A program made the position numbers and the translations under genes. 64,000 nt of DNA, taken from the NCBI GenBank assembly GCA_031216915.1, contig CM062295.1, forward strand, positions 177,086,927-177,150,926, in the 5' to 3' direction. Origin of the DNA: Pictodentalium vernedei. Its lineage: Eukaryota > Mollusca > Scaphopoda > Dentaliida > Dentaliidae. Positions 11,011 through 22,638 of the stretch are shown here, one piece after another. Below the pieces are notes generated by a model. That model was not told where the DNA came from. It did not search any database and saw only the letters and a program-made list of their open reading frames with translations. Positions within the stretch are counted from its first letter, which is position 1. Every line of letters begins with the position of its first letter.

Positions 11011-11811
11011 GGCGATTGTATGTCGTAGACCCGGGATCGACACCCGTCGAGGCCACCTTCCGAAAAACTTCACAGTTTTCAATCCAGTGGCGCGGTGTTA
11101 GGACGATGCCTGGTGGAATTCCTGCTTGACATAGGCGATATACATCAATGTTGCAGAAGTTTTTCTTCACACGACTGAGTTAATTTTTTCGTATTAAAAT
11201 TTTAGCCAATTGTTAAAATAGTGCCAAATCAAAATTTTTAGATCAGTTTGCTAAGTTGGCACTCGACAGCGTGAACATTGTAAGTAGAGTTTTAAAAAAC
11301 CAAATTTCCCCCAAACCACTGCCTCGAACGCTTCCATATTTAATATAAAGCATATTTGTAAGGCTCATATGCAAGTTTCTTCACATCATGCACCGGGAGT
11401 AAATTTTGTTTTATGTGTTGATGGTTGGTGAGGCGAGAATGAGTACAGACATTTTAACAACGAGTATTTGGCACAACATTCAAAACCGTTATCTTCAGTG
11501 AAATATGGAATGGCATTGGTTGATTGTCATAGTATGTTTTTGCCTATTCATAATACGGAGTTTGCATTGCAACTATGGGTACCGCCTATCACGTAATTTG
11601 AAACGAAAACACCAATAAAAGCATACATTAAGTTTTTTGTGGAACGTGAGACGACGAAGAAGAATTCATCACAGTTGAACAGAGATAATGTTGAAAAACA
11701 TTCTAAAGCCGCCATCGTCGTGATTTTATACCAGGATTGTCATGCATATTCATCTTTGGGCGATGCAATACAGGCATTGGAAATGTTCCAGTCTGCACGT
11801 TACGATGTTGG

Positions 11812-11930
11812 GGAGCTGACAGCTGCTTGTCGTTGCTCGTGGTTCTCTCCGGGTACTCCGGCTCCCTCCACCCGTAAAACTGTCACCGACACGATATGAC
11901 CTTGGCTGTTAAAGTGTCGTTAAACCCTAA

Positions 11931-11989
<59 letters not shown>

Positions 11990-11990
11990 A
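11812..11990 (+). mobile_element. SINE 3' fragment with long (AATA)n tail
   Basis: Only the 3' half of the body is present, from GGGAGCTGACAGCTGCTTG through TTCTCTCCGGGTACTCCGG and CGTTAAACCCTAATAAATAA. The tail is about 16 tetranucleotide units (11,926-11,990), the longest SINE tail in the window. Confidence 0.8.
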
Positions 11991-12349
11991 CACTGCACGC
12001 GTGGAATCTGGATTGCGCGTATGAACATCATGTAAGAACGCATCGCAACGTTATGCGTCTGAGTGACGTTATGGAGTGAATGAAATGCTTCGACACAAAA
12101 TGTCAAGCAAGAAAGTTATCAGACCGCCCAAGGTGATGTTTCTTTAAAAATGAAAAATATCAAATTTTATTATATGCTGAACGATAGATTATTGAAGATA
12201 TTGCGGAAAGATAGAAATCGTATCCCCCCTCTGTGAGGATGTAGAAATTTTCAGTTTCACGGTTTCAATCAAAATGGCCGGATTCAAAACATTTCTTCAA
12301 GGTGAATACTAGTCAAATTATCACTGGAAATTATCAATTTGTTCTAAAA

Positions 12350-12735
12350 ACGTATAATGAAAAGAACGTCTAGTATTTTTGAGTGGCTACCGATTATTTC
12401 CAGCAATAATTCAACACGTATTCATCTTGAATTGATGCATAAAGCCGCTGGTCTAAACATGGCCTTAAAGTCAGCAATATAAGTTTTTGGTTTGGTACGT
12501 CCTTTCAAAGGACGTACCAAACCAGAAACTTATATTACAGACTTTCAGGCCATTTTTGGACCAGAAATCCGCCAGCTGAATCAGATTGCAAGATGCTATC
12601 TGTTCCGATTATCGATCAAATCACTTCCGCGTCAATTCAAGGTTGAAACGTGTGGAATTATCAGATTCTTATAAAAAGAGTATAATAAAAAGAAAATCTA
12701 GTGTTTTTGAGTGGATACCGAAAATTATCTCATGA
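12350..12735. repeat. Direct repeat pair flanking a palindromic MITE
   Basis: A TCTAGTATTTTTGAGTGG motif near 12,369 recurs as TCTAGTGTTTTTGAGTGG near 12,697, each followed by a TACCGA..ATTAT block. Between them lies the palindrome at 12,456-12,562. Confidence 0.6.
12456..12562. mobile_element. Palindromic MITE, TTTGGTTTGGTACGTCC family, copy 1
   Basis: The two inner arms read TTTGGTTTGGTACGTCCTTT and AAAGGACGTACCAAACC around 12,510. The symmetry extends outward through AATATAAGTTT/AAACTTATATT and GGCC.TAAAGTC/GACTTTCAGGCC. A second copy at 36,651-36,755 proves it is a family and not a chance inverted repeat. Confidence 0.75.
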
Positions 12736-13461
12736 GTGACCGAGACAAATGGTTATTTAATCACTTAAGTCAAGTTTAATCGTGGTATAAGTACAGAACA
12801 CATCTCGGGTAGAGTACTGGGTACATGAATCAACAACCCTTTGTTGAAGGTTTTTATCAGCATTTCACGCGCGCATTCGGCGCAGCTGAAATACAGAAAA
12901 CACTCCACCTCAGATGGTTGATTCCGGTCCCTCTTACTCCATCACGTTTTGTTCTGTCATAGCAAACACCTCTGCCCGGGTGGTCGTCCTACTCCAAAGC
13001 CTCTAAGTCCCATCTCAGAAATAAAGAGAATGGCTCCCTCCATCAACCGAAATGGAAGACCAAAATGTGTGTAATCTGTCAACAGAAGCCGCATATGCGC
13101 AGTAACATCACCCATCAAAGTGGTAAAGATGTAACAACATGGCCGCCCAGGCGCATTGCTTGTCAACACATTGTAACAGGTAATGTACCGCGCTATGAAG
13201 TAACTTCCCCTACCCTTTTCCACGGAGAAACCGACAGGACCGGGACAGGGTATACTACTAGGTTTCAAGGTCACACTGCGATGATTTGGGATACAGAATA
13301 AGCTGCTCAACGTCTGTTTAGATAGAAGAAAGCAGAAAAATGGCTTTCCTTCCACTGATCCAATTTCAATCCTGCTTGAGAAAGTTGGGCACAGAAATAT
13401 TCTTATTGTATATTACTTCATTTTCCTTTTTTGTAAAACTGCGATGTTGCTAACATTATAG
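12736..13461. other. Non-coding, upstream intron of OvoA
   Basis: ORFs up to 132 codons occur on the minus strand (12,957-13,355), but no family was recognised and there are no repeats or exon-like borders matching OvoA. It ends at the TTATAG acceptor of the next exon. Confidence 0.45.
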
Positions 13462-13602
13462 GAAAACTATCGTATGGGCGGCAACATCATCTGGCCGAAA
13501 GTTGATGACGTAATTGAATACAGAAGGATTGTCCGTAATAAAATCATCAAGCTGATAGAGGACACACCACTACAGTTGCCAATTTCAATGGACAGCCCGT
13601 GG
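13462..13602 (+). CDS. OvoA: OvoA exon A (DinB-like domain, late part)
   Basis: This is the first recognisable exon of 5-histidylcysteine sulfoxide synthase. The non-heme iron enzyme joins cysteine to histidine with oxygen, the first step of ovothiol synthesis, and in animals usually also carries a C-terminal methyltransferase. It has 47 codons, begins after TTATAG, and ends SPW before GTATGT. Recognisable pieces are MGGNIIWPKVDDV, EYRRIVRNKIIKLIEDTPL and PISMDSPW. In the family this segment lies just before WALLMGxEHERIH, which is exactly what exon B supplies in phase. The preceding DinB part (including the expected GHTA-type stretch) was not found between 5.4 and 13.4 kb, so earlier exons probably lie left of the window. 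Assignment is from recognised family motifs. All six exons together give 291 codons without a stop. Confidence 0.85.
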
Positions 13603-14113
13603 GTATGTAAATTTGGTCATTATAAACTTATCATTTACATCCCGTTTGTTTGCAGTGCAAGACGTTCAGGGTGGGGGACGATAGTGCATCTTCTCATCAT
13701 AATTGCACTTTGGTCCATGTCCACAAATAACACAGAACTGTGGTAATTACGTTGTTTAACACTTAACCTGCTGAGTATTTTCTTGATTTTTTATGAAATC
13801 CAGTCATGGCAGCTGTGAAGCAGCCACGACTGGATTTGATAAAAAAATTCGAACAAGTGAAGCCCAGCTATCATTTCTAACCTGACTGGTCCAATTTACA
13901 GAGATACATTCTGTTGAACAGAAGCCAAATAATACACTTTCTGTTGGTAAGGGTATTGGTGTCCTGAGGGGATTTCTGCCAGCAGCATGTGAAGGGTTAA
14001 ACTTCCTTTGTAACTTCCGGGACATCTCTAAAGAAGGTGAGTAGGATGTGTGCGACTCCACCAATAACCTTTCAGGTCAGGATATTTTCGTCTGTGTTGA
14101 AGTTTCAGATACC
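13603..14113. other. OvoA intron A start, with a small fold-back
   Basis: Intron A runs 13,603-31,103 (17.5 kb). A hairpin at 13,788-13,849 has arms GAAATCCAGTCATGGCAGCT and AGCAGCCACGACTGGATTT with a short loop. Otherwise no feature was recognised. Confidence 0.6.
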
Positions 14114-17100
14114 AACTAGAGAATTGTAATTTGTTGGACAAATTACGGGCTCTCCCAACTTTCCAATGTGAAAATGCAGACTACATATAGCAAAGCAAAG
14201 TGTTTGAAATTACCCATTTCCAAAATGATAGACAAAAAGCATCCAAAGTTGGCTAATTTTGGTATTCTCTCAGGTTCTCTTATTCACGCTCTCATTTTGT
14301 CTGGGGGTTAAATCTTGAGATTAAAAAGTAAACAGTAACTTTCTTCTACAATCATTGTTGCATCTATCCATACCAAAATAATTGCTACAACAACATTGCA
14401 ATTAGAGGAAATGAGTACAGATGTTTGCAAAATTCACTGAAAATCAATTTTTTTTCTGACAGTACCATTCTTTACATGGTCAAAGCTTATGTTGTGTTTA
14501 GCTCCAAAGCATAACTTACAGCAGAGGATCTCTGCCTATAGCAAACCAAAGTGTTTAGAATTAACCCTTTCCAAAATCACAGGAAGATGCAACCACAGTT
14601 AGCTAATTTTGGTATTTTCGGATGGTACTTCTACCCTCATTTGCTCGAGGGATAAAGATGAGATTAAAAACTAAACAGTAACATTCTTCTGCAAGCATTG
14701 TTGCATCTATGCATGCAAAAATAATTGTTACAACAACCTCACAATTATGAGACATTTGCCCTTGAAGTTAGTAAATCTTGAAGATAAAATGAAATATTCA
14801 TCTCATTTGTGGTCAACAGGGGTTAATTTTGAAATATTTGTGTGGTTATTTTAGGGTATAATATTATGTTCTTAATGTGTGAACATTAATCACAGACTGA
14901 GTGTCTGTAAAGACACATAGACTAATCTTGAATTTTGCTATTTGAATGAACATGTTCAAGTTGAGGGTACTCCAGTTCAAGGCCTGACAACTGGGTGAGG
15001 GTTAAAACTTGGAATAAAACATATAACAGCAAAATTGTTCTTGGATAACAGTTAGATAATTGCCCAAAATGAAAAGTGGACAAAAATCGCGCATGGGTTA
15101 ATGACGAAAAGGCGGTAATTTGGCCAATTTGACATTAAAATTTAACAGACGGCAGTGTCGCTCATACCCCCACTGCGTCCAAACCAGTGTAGGCAGTTAC
15201 ACGAAATCTTCAGAAGTTGTTCTACTATCCCTGCTCGACAGGACAGTATCTTTGTGGAGTGGCGTGACCGCGTGGGAATGACGTGTATCGCGTGGAAACC
15301 ACGGGGGACGATTCGTCCCTACTCTATTCCGAATGCAATGCCGTTTCCATTCACTATTTACCTATCACCGGTCGAGTTTGCCATTATTTCTGTCTATTTG
15401 ATGAACTGTTCAGCTTTAAATATTCGCACATTCATATGGAACAGAAAGTTTTGAGTTAAACTGCTTATTTTAGACCGTCCCGGTAGGAACTGACAACTCG
15501 ATCCGGTGGAGAAAAAGCCGTCATCAGGCTAATTTGACATTCAAATTGAACAGATACAATGTCGGATATACGCCAATTATGTCCCCACCATGCAAGGTAG
15601 CAACTTGAAATTCTTCGAATCTTTTCTACTGTCCCTGCCCGACAGTTTAGTATCTTTGCCAAGTGCCGAGACGGCCTGGAAATACCGTGGATCAGGTGGA
15701 AACCGAGGGCACGATTCGTCCCTACTTTGTTCTCAATTCAACGACTTTTCCATTCATTATTTAACTGTCACCGGCTGAGTTAGGCATTATATCTGCCTTT
15801 TTGATGAACTTTTAAACCTTACCTATTTGCGGCTTCATGAAGCACCACCGAAAGGCCACTGCACGGTTACCAATATATTCAGGGATTGATTTTACGAAAA
15901 TAACAATTATTCAATCTTTATGCATCTGAGACAGGGATGGCGTTAATCTTTACAGCAATCTTATGACAGAAAATATGCTTGGAATTGAACTGTGAATCCA
16001 ATTTCGAAAGCATTTTTAGATATTCTATTCCAAACTACCACTCCACGCTTATCAATAGTCATTGATTTCATGAAAATATCAATTATTCCGACCGTACCCA
16101 TATGGGCAGTCTCGAATCTGCCAACAGTTAAACTTTTAATAATGACATATAAAACAAAAGTTGTCATGCTATGACTGCTGCATACAGCCATAGAAAACGT
16201 TCAGCGCAAAATCAATTAGGAATGGAGTAAATCGTCACTTAAACTTATCAAATTCTGAAAAACGATAGTTTTTTGTTTTTGGACTGCACCTATCTTTATG
16301 CAAACAGAACGAGAATAGGGTTAAACTTTACAACCAAACTTACAACGGAAAATATGCTCGGTACGCAATTGTAAGTACGAACATGTAAATCATTTTTCGA
16401 TATTCCTTTCGAAAATGGAAGAAAAGTGAGCTCCAAATTAGCCAATTTTATGAAGAATTTTAGGGCACTCAAATTCAAGGCCCGAAAACTGGGTGAAGGT
16501 TAAAACTTTGAATGAAATATATAACAGCAAAATTGTTCTCGGATAAAGGCCCAATTCTCTCATGGAAAAGGTTTTGAGACAATATGGCTCCAGTGCTGAA
16601 AAGTGCATGTAAGCGTTAGCGAAACTAACAATTATTCCGACAGTACCCTTATGGGAAGTCTCAAATCTTTTAAGTGTTAAACTTTTAATAGTAACATATA
16701 GAACAAAATTTGTCATACTTTGACTGCTGCAAGCAGCTGTAGAAAACATTCAGATCTCAAGCAATTAAAAATGGAGTAAATCGCCACCTAAACTTGTACC
16801 TACTTTTATGCAACCAGAATGGGACAGGGTTAAACTTTACAACCAAACGTATAACAGCAAATATGCTCGGCAGTCAATTGTGAATATGTACATGAAATGT
16901 TTGAGAAATTAACCCTTTTCAAAATGATAGAAAAAGCAACCAAAGATGGCTAATTTTGGCATTTTCAAACGGTACTCTTATTCTCGTCCTCATTATGCTT
17001 GAGGTTTAAATCTGAGATTAAGAAGTAAACAGTAACTTTCTTCCACAATCATTGTTGCATCTAGCCATACCAAAATAATTGTTACAACTACCTTTTAATT

Positions 17101-18040
17101 AGAGAAATTTGCCCTTGAAGTTGGCGAAAAAAACAATTATTCCGACAGTACCCTTATGTAAAGTCTCAAATCTGCCAAGGGTTAAACTTTTAATAATAAC
17201 ATATAGAACAAGATTTGTCATACTTTGACTGCTGCAAGCAGCTACAGACAACATTCAGAGCTCAAGCAATTAAAAATGGAGTAAATCGCCACCTAAACTT
17301 ACCAAATTCTGAAAACATTGGAGTTCTTTTGGACGGTACCTACTATTATGCAACCAGAATGGGAGAGGGTTAAACTTTACAACCAAACTTACAACAACCA
17401 ATATGCTCGGTATTCAATTGTGAATACGTACATGAAAAGTGTTTGAAATTAACCCTTTCCAAAATGATAGAAAAAGCAACCAAACTTGGTTAATTTTGGC
17501 ATTTTCAAACATTACTCTTATTCTCGCCCTCATTGTGCTTGAGGGTTAAATCTGAGATAATCATTGTTGCATCTATCCATTCCAAAATAATTGTTACAAC
17601 TACCTTGCAATTAGAGAAATTTGCCCTTGAAGTTGTTCAATTTTGAAGAAAATATCTATATTCATGTCATTTTTGGCCAGTGGGGGTTAATGCTGAAAGA
17701 TTTGAGTGGTGATTGTGGTGTATTATATTATGCTCTAAATGTGTGGAAAATTTGAGCTAAATAACTGTAAACGATTTTCAGACATTTGAAAAATGGTGAA
17801 ATTTTGAAGGTTTTGGCAGAATATTTTGAAAATACGCGTTTTCACAGATATGACAATACCGCATTTCACTAGATTTTATGACATTACATATAATGTAAGT
17901 ATGCCAAATTTGGTCAAAATCGTACAGCTTGTTTTCGAGCAGTTCAACAGACAAAATTCAGGGAGGAAAAAAAAATAAAAACTAGAGAATTGTAATTTGT
18001 TGGACAAATTACGGGCTTTCCCAACTTTTTAATGTGAAAA
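14114..18040. repeat. Compound repeat block I, bounded by two direct GTAATTTGTTGGACAAATTAC hairpins
   Basis: The hairpin motif with ACTAGAGAATT before it and GGGCT(C/T)TCCCAACTTT after it occurs at about 14,116-14,162 and 17,983-18,030, same orientation. Inside are many diverged copies of CCAAAATGATAGAAAAAGCA, GGTTAAACTTTACAACCAAA and AATCATTGTTGCATCTA modules. No coding sequence was recognised. The frames listed by an ORF caller are repeated remnants. Confidence 0.75.
15000..17970 (+). repeat. ~3-kb direct duplication, copy 1
   Basis: The block starts GTTAAAACTTGGAATAAAAC and ends TTCAACAGACAAAATTCAGG. It recurs in the same order and orientation at 22,639-25,720. It contains two diverged ~400-bp modules (15,130-15,470 and 15,530-15,850), each with CGATTCGTCCCTACT and a CATTATTTACC/AC.TGTCACCGG block. 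Confidence 0.85.
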
Positions 18041-18570
18041 GGCAAACTGTATTGTACACAAAACTATCGATCAGTTTTGAAAACAGAAAATTTAGTGGAA
18101 ATCAAAGTTTTTGTGATGCTACTAGTTTTTATGAAGCCAAAACAGATATTTGAGATACAGCAGGACACCGAAACATTTAACACAAAATATGCTCTTCAAT
18201 AATTACAGAATATTTTCATAGAAAGCAAAACAAGCGATGTCCTTTGTACTTTGGAAAAAAATAGTACATATGAATTATGGGCGTACGGGCCGGGGTTTCA
18301 TGAAGGACTGTGCCTCAAACCCACCCCTGAGTCAGGAAGGAGCCGATTTTTCGGCCAATATGCCAGAAAATTTCGGACAATTTAGTTGCCAGAAATGACC
18401 ACAAAACATTTTGGTTTTCCACACAAAATGTTGTTTTCCAATCTCATCACTAAGACGTTGCAAGTAAACTGACCATCATACTGTACAAGTTGATTCAGTG
18501 GAACCGTATCCTCGTTAATATTATTCATTTATAATCACACAAGTACACATAAAGAGCTCTATTACTGCAT
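18041..18570. other. Non-coding stretch, no recognised feature
   Basis: AT-rich intronic sequence. No repeat with a partner elsewhere in the window was recognised. Confidence 0.5.
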
Positions 18571-18572
18571 AT

Positions 18573-19082
18573 TACGGGAGCATGGTGGCTCAGAAGGTAG
18601 AGATGATTGTTGCAATCCAAGAAGTCCTCGGTTCGAATCCCGCCTGTGGCAACCACATTGTGTCCTTGAGCAAGACACTTCATCCCAATTTAATTCCCCA
18701 CGTGGGGGAGGGGGGGGGCATGATGGCGATGTGTACTAAGGGTACTTTGAGGGTGCACTTGTCTTCAACCAATGCTAACCCTGCTTTTGTAGTGTTAGTA
18801 TGTTGGGGAGTCTGAGTCGCTTGCCATTGCTCGGTGGTTCTCTCCTGGTACTTAATGGGAGGGAGACCCCCCCCCTCCCTTCCTCCCTTCCATACCCACA
18901 TTTGGCTATTCCTCCTGAGATTCAACTTTTTCGGGCTAAAAGGGTTCATCCTCCCCCCCCCCCCCTGAAAAATAGCCCTGTACGCCTATGCAATGAATAC
19001 CTGGACTTGAATAAATACCTATATTATGGTCATGCTATAGCTGTAGATGCTGAAAGTGACCTTAAATATCAATAATTAATTT
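18573..19082 (+). mobile_element. tRNA-headed SINE with internal insertion
   Basis: The head has GCATGGTGGCTCAGAAGG and a B box GGTTCGAATCCCGCC, then the shared body. After TTCTCTCCTGGTACTT an unrelated G/C-run segment with ATTCAACTTTTTCGGGCTAA (about 18,855-19,020) interrupts it. The SINE 3' end (TGACCTTAAATATCAATAAT) follows at 19,058-19,078. Confidence 0.7.
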
Positions 19083-19407
19083 ATTCTCTATCATTTTGTC
19101 TGTTTGTGAATGTGTGGGATTTGTCAACAAACGAGGGTAAGCTTCCTACTCCATGATTTCACAATTTTCCAACATATCTGTTTCAGATACAATGAAATAC
19201 ATGTAATATGAGTTACTGTCACACACAAATTAGTTGTTTATTTGATATGGTTTAAACCATCAAGAGAGCTAGTATACACAGTGATGGGTACAGTTCAAGT
19301 GAAAATGAGTTGATTAAAGGGATGTTGAACAGCTTGTTAATATTTCTTGCATTACATTACTACTTTGCTATTTATTGACAGAAGGATTTCACAGAGGGTT
19401 TCCCTGA

Positions 19408-19770
19408 CGGTATTTATTTGTTGGTGTTTACGGTCACATACTTATCCACAATAGCTAATCGTGACCGTGACAGTTTTACGGGTGGAGGGAGTCGGAGGAC
19501 CCAGAGAGAACCACCGAGCATCGACGAGCAACTGTCAGCTCAACATTCTAATTATGTTCAAGCTCCGCTGAAGCAGGGTACCGGCGGTTGAAGACATGTG
19601 CACCATTGACATGCAGTACGCCTTAGTACATGGCATCATCCTGCCCCATGTTGGCAACCGGGATAAAGTGCCTTGCCCAAGGACATTACGTGGGTCGTCC
19701 CAGATACGGATCAAACTCGGGACCTCCATCATAGAAGTCAAACAGTCTACCACAGAGAAAATGTGCTTTC
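19408..19770 (-). mobile_element. SINE, reverse, within tandem duplication copy 1
   Basis: It begins on the + strand with TATTTATTTGTTGGTGTTTA and runs through ACAGTTTTACGGGTGGAGGG and GTGCACCATTGACATGCAGT to a diverged head. A parallel copy lies 1.25 kb downstream, so it was duplicated after insertion. Confidence 0.75.
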
Positions 19771-19962
19771 TTTCCTGGTGGTATTCATATTTGTACGGCC
19801 AAACTGGTGTTGGATAACACGGAACACCAAAACATATAACACAAAATTTGTTCCCCATTGATTTTTGAAAGCAGTTCTGAAAAGCTCAAAGAGCTCTTTC
19901 CTTTTTGTTTTTGGACAAGTGAGTATTCACTCAAAGTCATTTTTGCAGACAGTTAATTTCCC

Positions 19963-20345
19963 ACGTGGGGGAGGGGGGGGGGGGGGGGCATGATGGCAAT
20001 GTGTTCTAAGGGTACATTGAGAGTGCACCTGTCTTCAACCAATGTTAACCCTGCTTTTGTGGAGTTAGTATGTTGGGGAGTCTGAGTTGCTTGCCATTGC
20101 TCGGTGGTTCTCTCCAGGTATTCAGTGTGTGGGGGGGGGGAGAGACCTCCCCCCTCCCATACCCGCATTTGGCATTTCCTCCTGAGATTCAACTTTCTCG
20201 GGCTAAAAGGGTTCACCCCCTCCCCCCCCCCCCCCCTGAAAATTAGCCCTGTACGCCTATGCAATGAATACCTGGATTTGAATAAATACCTATATTATGG
20301 TCATGATATAGCTGTAGATGCTGAAAGTAACCTTAAATATCAATT
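19963..20345 (+). mobile_element. Headless SINE in tandem duplication copy 2
   Basis: This matches the forward SINE at 18,573-19,082 from CACGTGGGGGAG onward but without its tRNA-like head, so the duplication border falls inside the SINE. It carries ~20-base G and C homopolymer runs. Confidence 0.7.
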
Positions 20346-20664
20346 ATTTATTTTCTATCATTATGTCTGTTTGTGAATGTGTGGGATTTGTCAACAAACG
20401 AGGGTAAGCTTCCCACTCCATGATATCACAATTTTCCCAACATATCTGTTTCAGATACAATGAAATACATGTAATATGAGTTACTGTCACACACAAATTA
20501 GTTGTTCATTTCATATGGTTTAAACCATCTAGAGAGCTAGTATACACAGTGATGTGTACAGTTCAAGTCAAAATGAGTTGATTAAAGGGATGTTGAACAG
20601 CTTGTTAATATTTCTTGCATTACATTACTACTTTGCTATTTATTGACAGAAGGATTTCCCTGAC

Positions 20665-21010
20665 GGTATTTATTTATTGGTGTTTACGGTCACATACTTA
20701 TCCACAATGGCTAATCGTGATCTTGACAGTTTTAGGGATGGGGGAAGTCGGACGACCCAGAGAGAACCATCGAACATCGACGAGCAACTGTCAGCTCAAC
20801 ATTCTAATTATGTTCAAGCTCCGCTGAAGCAGGGTGCCAGCGGTTGAAGACATGTGCACCATTGACATGCAGTACGCCTTAGTACATGGCATCATCGTGC
20901 CCCCATGTTGGCAACCGGGACAAAGTGTCTTGCCCAAGGACATTACGTGGGTCGTCCCAGACAGGGATCAAACTCGGGGCCTCCATCATAGAAGTCAAAC
21001 AGTCTATCAC
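20665..21010 (-). mobile_element. SINE, reverse, within tandem duplication copy 2
   Basis: It is the duplicate of the SINE at 19,408-19,770, with a few substitutions and small indels (for example TTTTAGGGATGGGGGAAG against TTTTACGGGTGGAGGGAG). Confidence 0.75.
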
Positions 21011-21547
21011 TGAGAAAATGTGCTTTCTTTCCTGGCGGTATTAATATTTGTACGGTCAAACTGGTGTTTGATAACACGGAACACCAAAACATATAACACA
21101 AAATTTGTGCCCCATTGATTTTTGAAAGCAGTTATGGAAAGCTCAAAGAGCTCTTTCCTTTTTGTTTTTGGACAAGTGAGTATACACTCAAAGTCAGTTT
21201 TTGCAGACAGTGCTATTTTTAAGTGGCCAAAGCACGTGTTTCATTAAGTCCCAGAACATAAGTAAATCCGGATTTATTGATTAAACATCTCTGCATAGAG
21301 CAAAGCAAAGTGTCTCAAATTAACCCATTCCAAAATGATAGTAGAGAGTAACCAAAGTTGGATATTTTGGGTATTTCCAAATGGTATTCTTATTCTCGCT
21401 CTCATTGTGCTTGTGCTTGAGGGTTAAATCTGAGATTGAAAAGGTATACCAATCTTACTCAGGGAAGGTGAGTACAGAAAAGTATGAAATTAATCAGAAA
21501 ATGAATTTTGTCTGACGGCACTAATATTTGTACGAGCAAAACTGGTA

Positions 21548-21970
21548 ATGGATTTATTTATTTATTTATTTATTTATTTATTATGGTTTAACGACACATT
21601 AACAGCCAAGGTCATATTTTGTGGGGGACAGTTGTATGGGTGGAGGAAGCCGGAGTACCCAGAGAGAACCACCGAGCAATGACGAGCAGCTACCAGCTCC
21701 CCAACATAGTGCCTCCACACTGTAGCACAGGCAGGGTTAAATTGGTTGAAGACATGCGCACCATCGACGTGCAGTATGTCTTAGTACACGGCGTCATTGT
21801 GCCCCCATGCGGACAATCGGGGTGAAGTGCATTGCCCAAGGACACAAAGCGGGAGTCCGAATCGATCGCTCAGATGGTCACCCATCCAAGGAATAACCGG
21901 GTTCGACGTTGCTTAACTTCGGTGATCTGACGAGAACCGGTTACTGCAACGCCATCATGCCCCCGAACTG
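21548..21970 (-). mobile_element. 5S rRNA-headed SINE (SINE3-like), copy 1
   Basis: On the minus strand the head (about 21,868-21,955) reads GGTTCTCGTCAGATCACCGA, then AGTTAAGCAACGTCGAACCC and TTGGATGGGTGACC. It aligns with the 5S rRNA stretch containing the A box, intermediate element and C box, the internal Pol III promoter. The body then joins the same segments as the tRNA-headed SINEs. The distal tail is a TTTA run at 21,553-21,583. Confidence 0.85.
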
Positions 21971-22129
21971 GTACTGGATAACGTGGGACACAAAACTATA
22001 TAACACAAAATTTGTTCCCCAATGATTTTTGAATGCAGTTATGAAAAGTACAATGAGATCTTTCATTCTTGCTTTTGGACAAATGAGTGCAGAAATTTGC
22101 CAAATTCACTGCAAATCAAACACTTTTGA

Positions 22130-22635
22130 TGTACGTATTTACAAATTGACTACCGAGCATATTTGCTGTTGTAAGTTTGGTTGTAAAGTTTAGCCCTATC
22201 CCATTCTGGTTGCATAAAAGTAGGTACCGTCCAAAAAAACCCATTTTTCAGAATTTGGTAAGTTTAGGTGGCGATTTACTCCATTTTTAATTGCTTGAGC
22301 TCTGAATGTTTTCTGTAGCTGCTTGCAGCAGTGAAAGTATGACAAATTTTGTTCTACATTTTATTATTAGAAGTTTAACCCCTGGCAGATTTTATTTGAG
22401 ACTTCCCATGAGGGTACTGTCGGAATAATTGTTATTTTCGCCAACTTCAAGGGCAAATTTCTCTAATTACAAGGTAGTTGTAACAATTCTTTGGTATGGC
22501 TAGATGCAACAATGATTGTGGAAGAAAGTTACTGTTTACTTCTTAATCTCAGATTTAACTCTCAAGCACAATGAGGGCGAGAATAAGAGTACCGTTTGAA
22601 AATGCCAAAATTAGCCATCTTTGGTTGCTTTAAAA
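22130..22635 (-). repeat. Inverted copy of compound repeat modules
   Basis: This carries the reverse complement of modules in repeat blocks I and II: TTTGGTTGTAAAGTTTAGCC, TAGGTGGCGATTTACTCC, GTCGGAATAATTGTTATTTT and TTAATCTCAGATTTA. It abuts the direct copy at 22,639, so the locus was rearranged and not simply copied. Confidence 0.8.
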
Positions 22636-22638
22636 TGA

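Larger units (their letters stand above)
18690..21210. repeat. ~1.25-kb tandem duplication (18,690-19,950 and 19,960-21,210)
   Basis: The order CACGTGGGGGAGGGG, the SINE body, CCCTGTACGCCTATGCAATG, TGTCAACAAACGAGGGTAAG, a reverse SINE, then AAGCTCAAAGAGCTCTTTCC occurs twice with an offset of about 1,250 bp. Copy 2 lacks the tRNA head and a GATTTCACAGAGGGTTTC piece, and has longer G runs. The block contains no gene. Confidence 0.88.

Noticed and set aside
11000-11065. Another tRNA-like SINE head (GTTGGCTTAGTTGGTATGGTGG, CCCGGGATCGACACCCG)
   Set aside because: B box is too diverged and the shared SINE body does not follow. It may belong to a different SINE family, but evidence is insufficient.
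12957-13355. 132-codon minus-strand frame before OvoA exon A
   Set aside because: No recognised domain, composition like surrounding intron, no conserved copy in the window.
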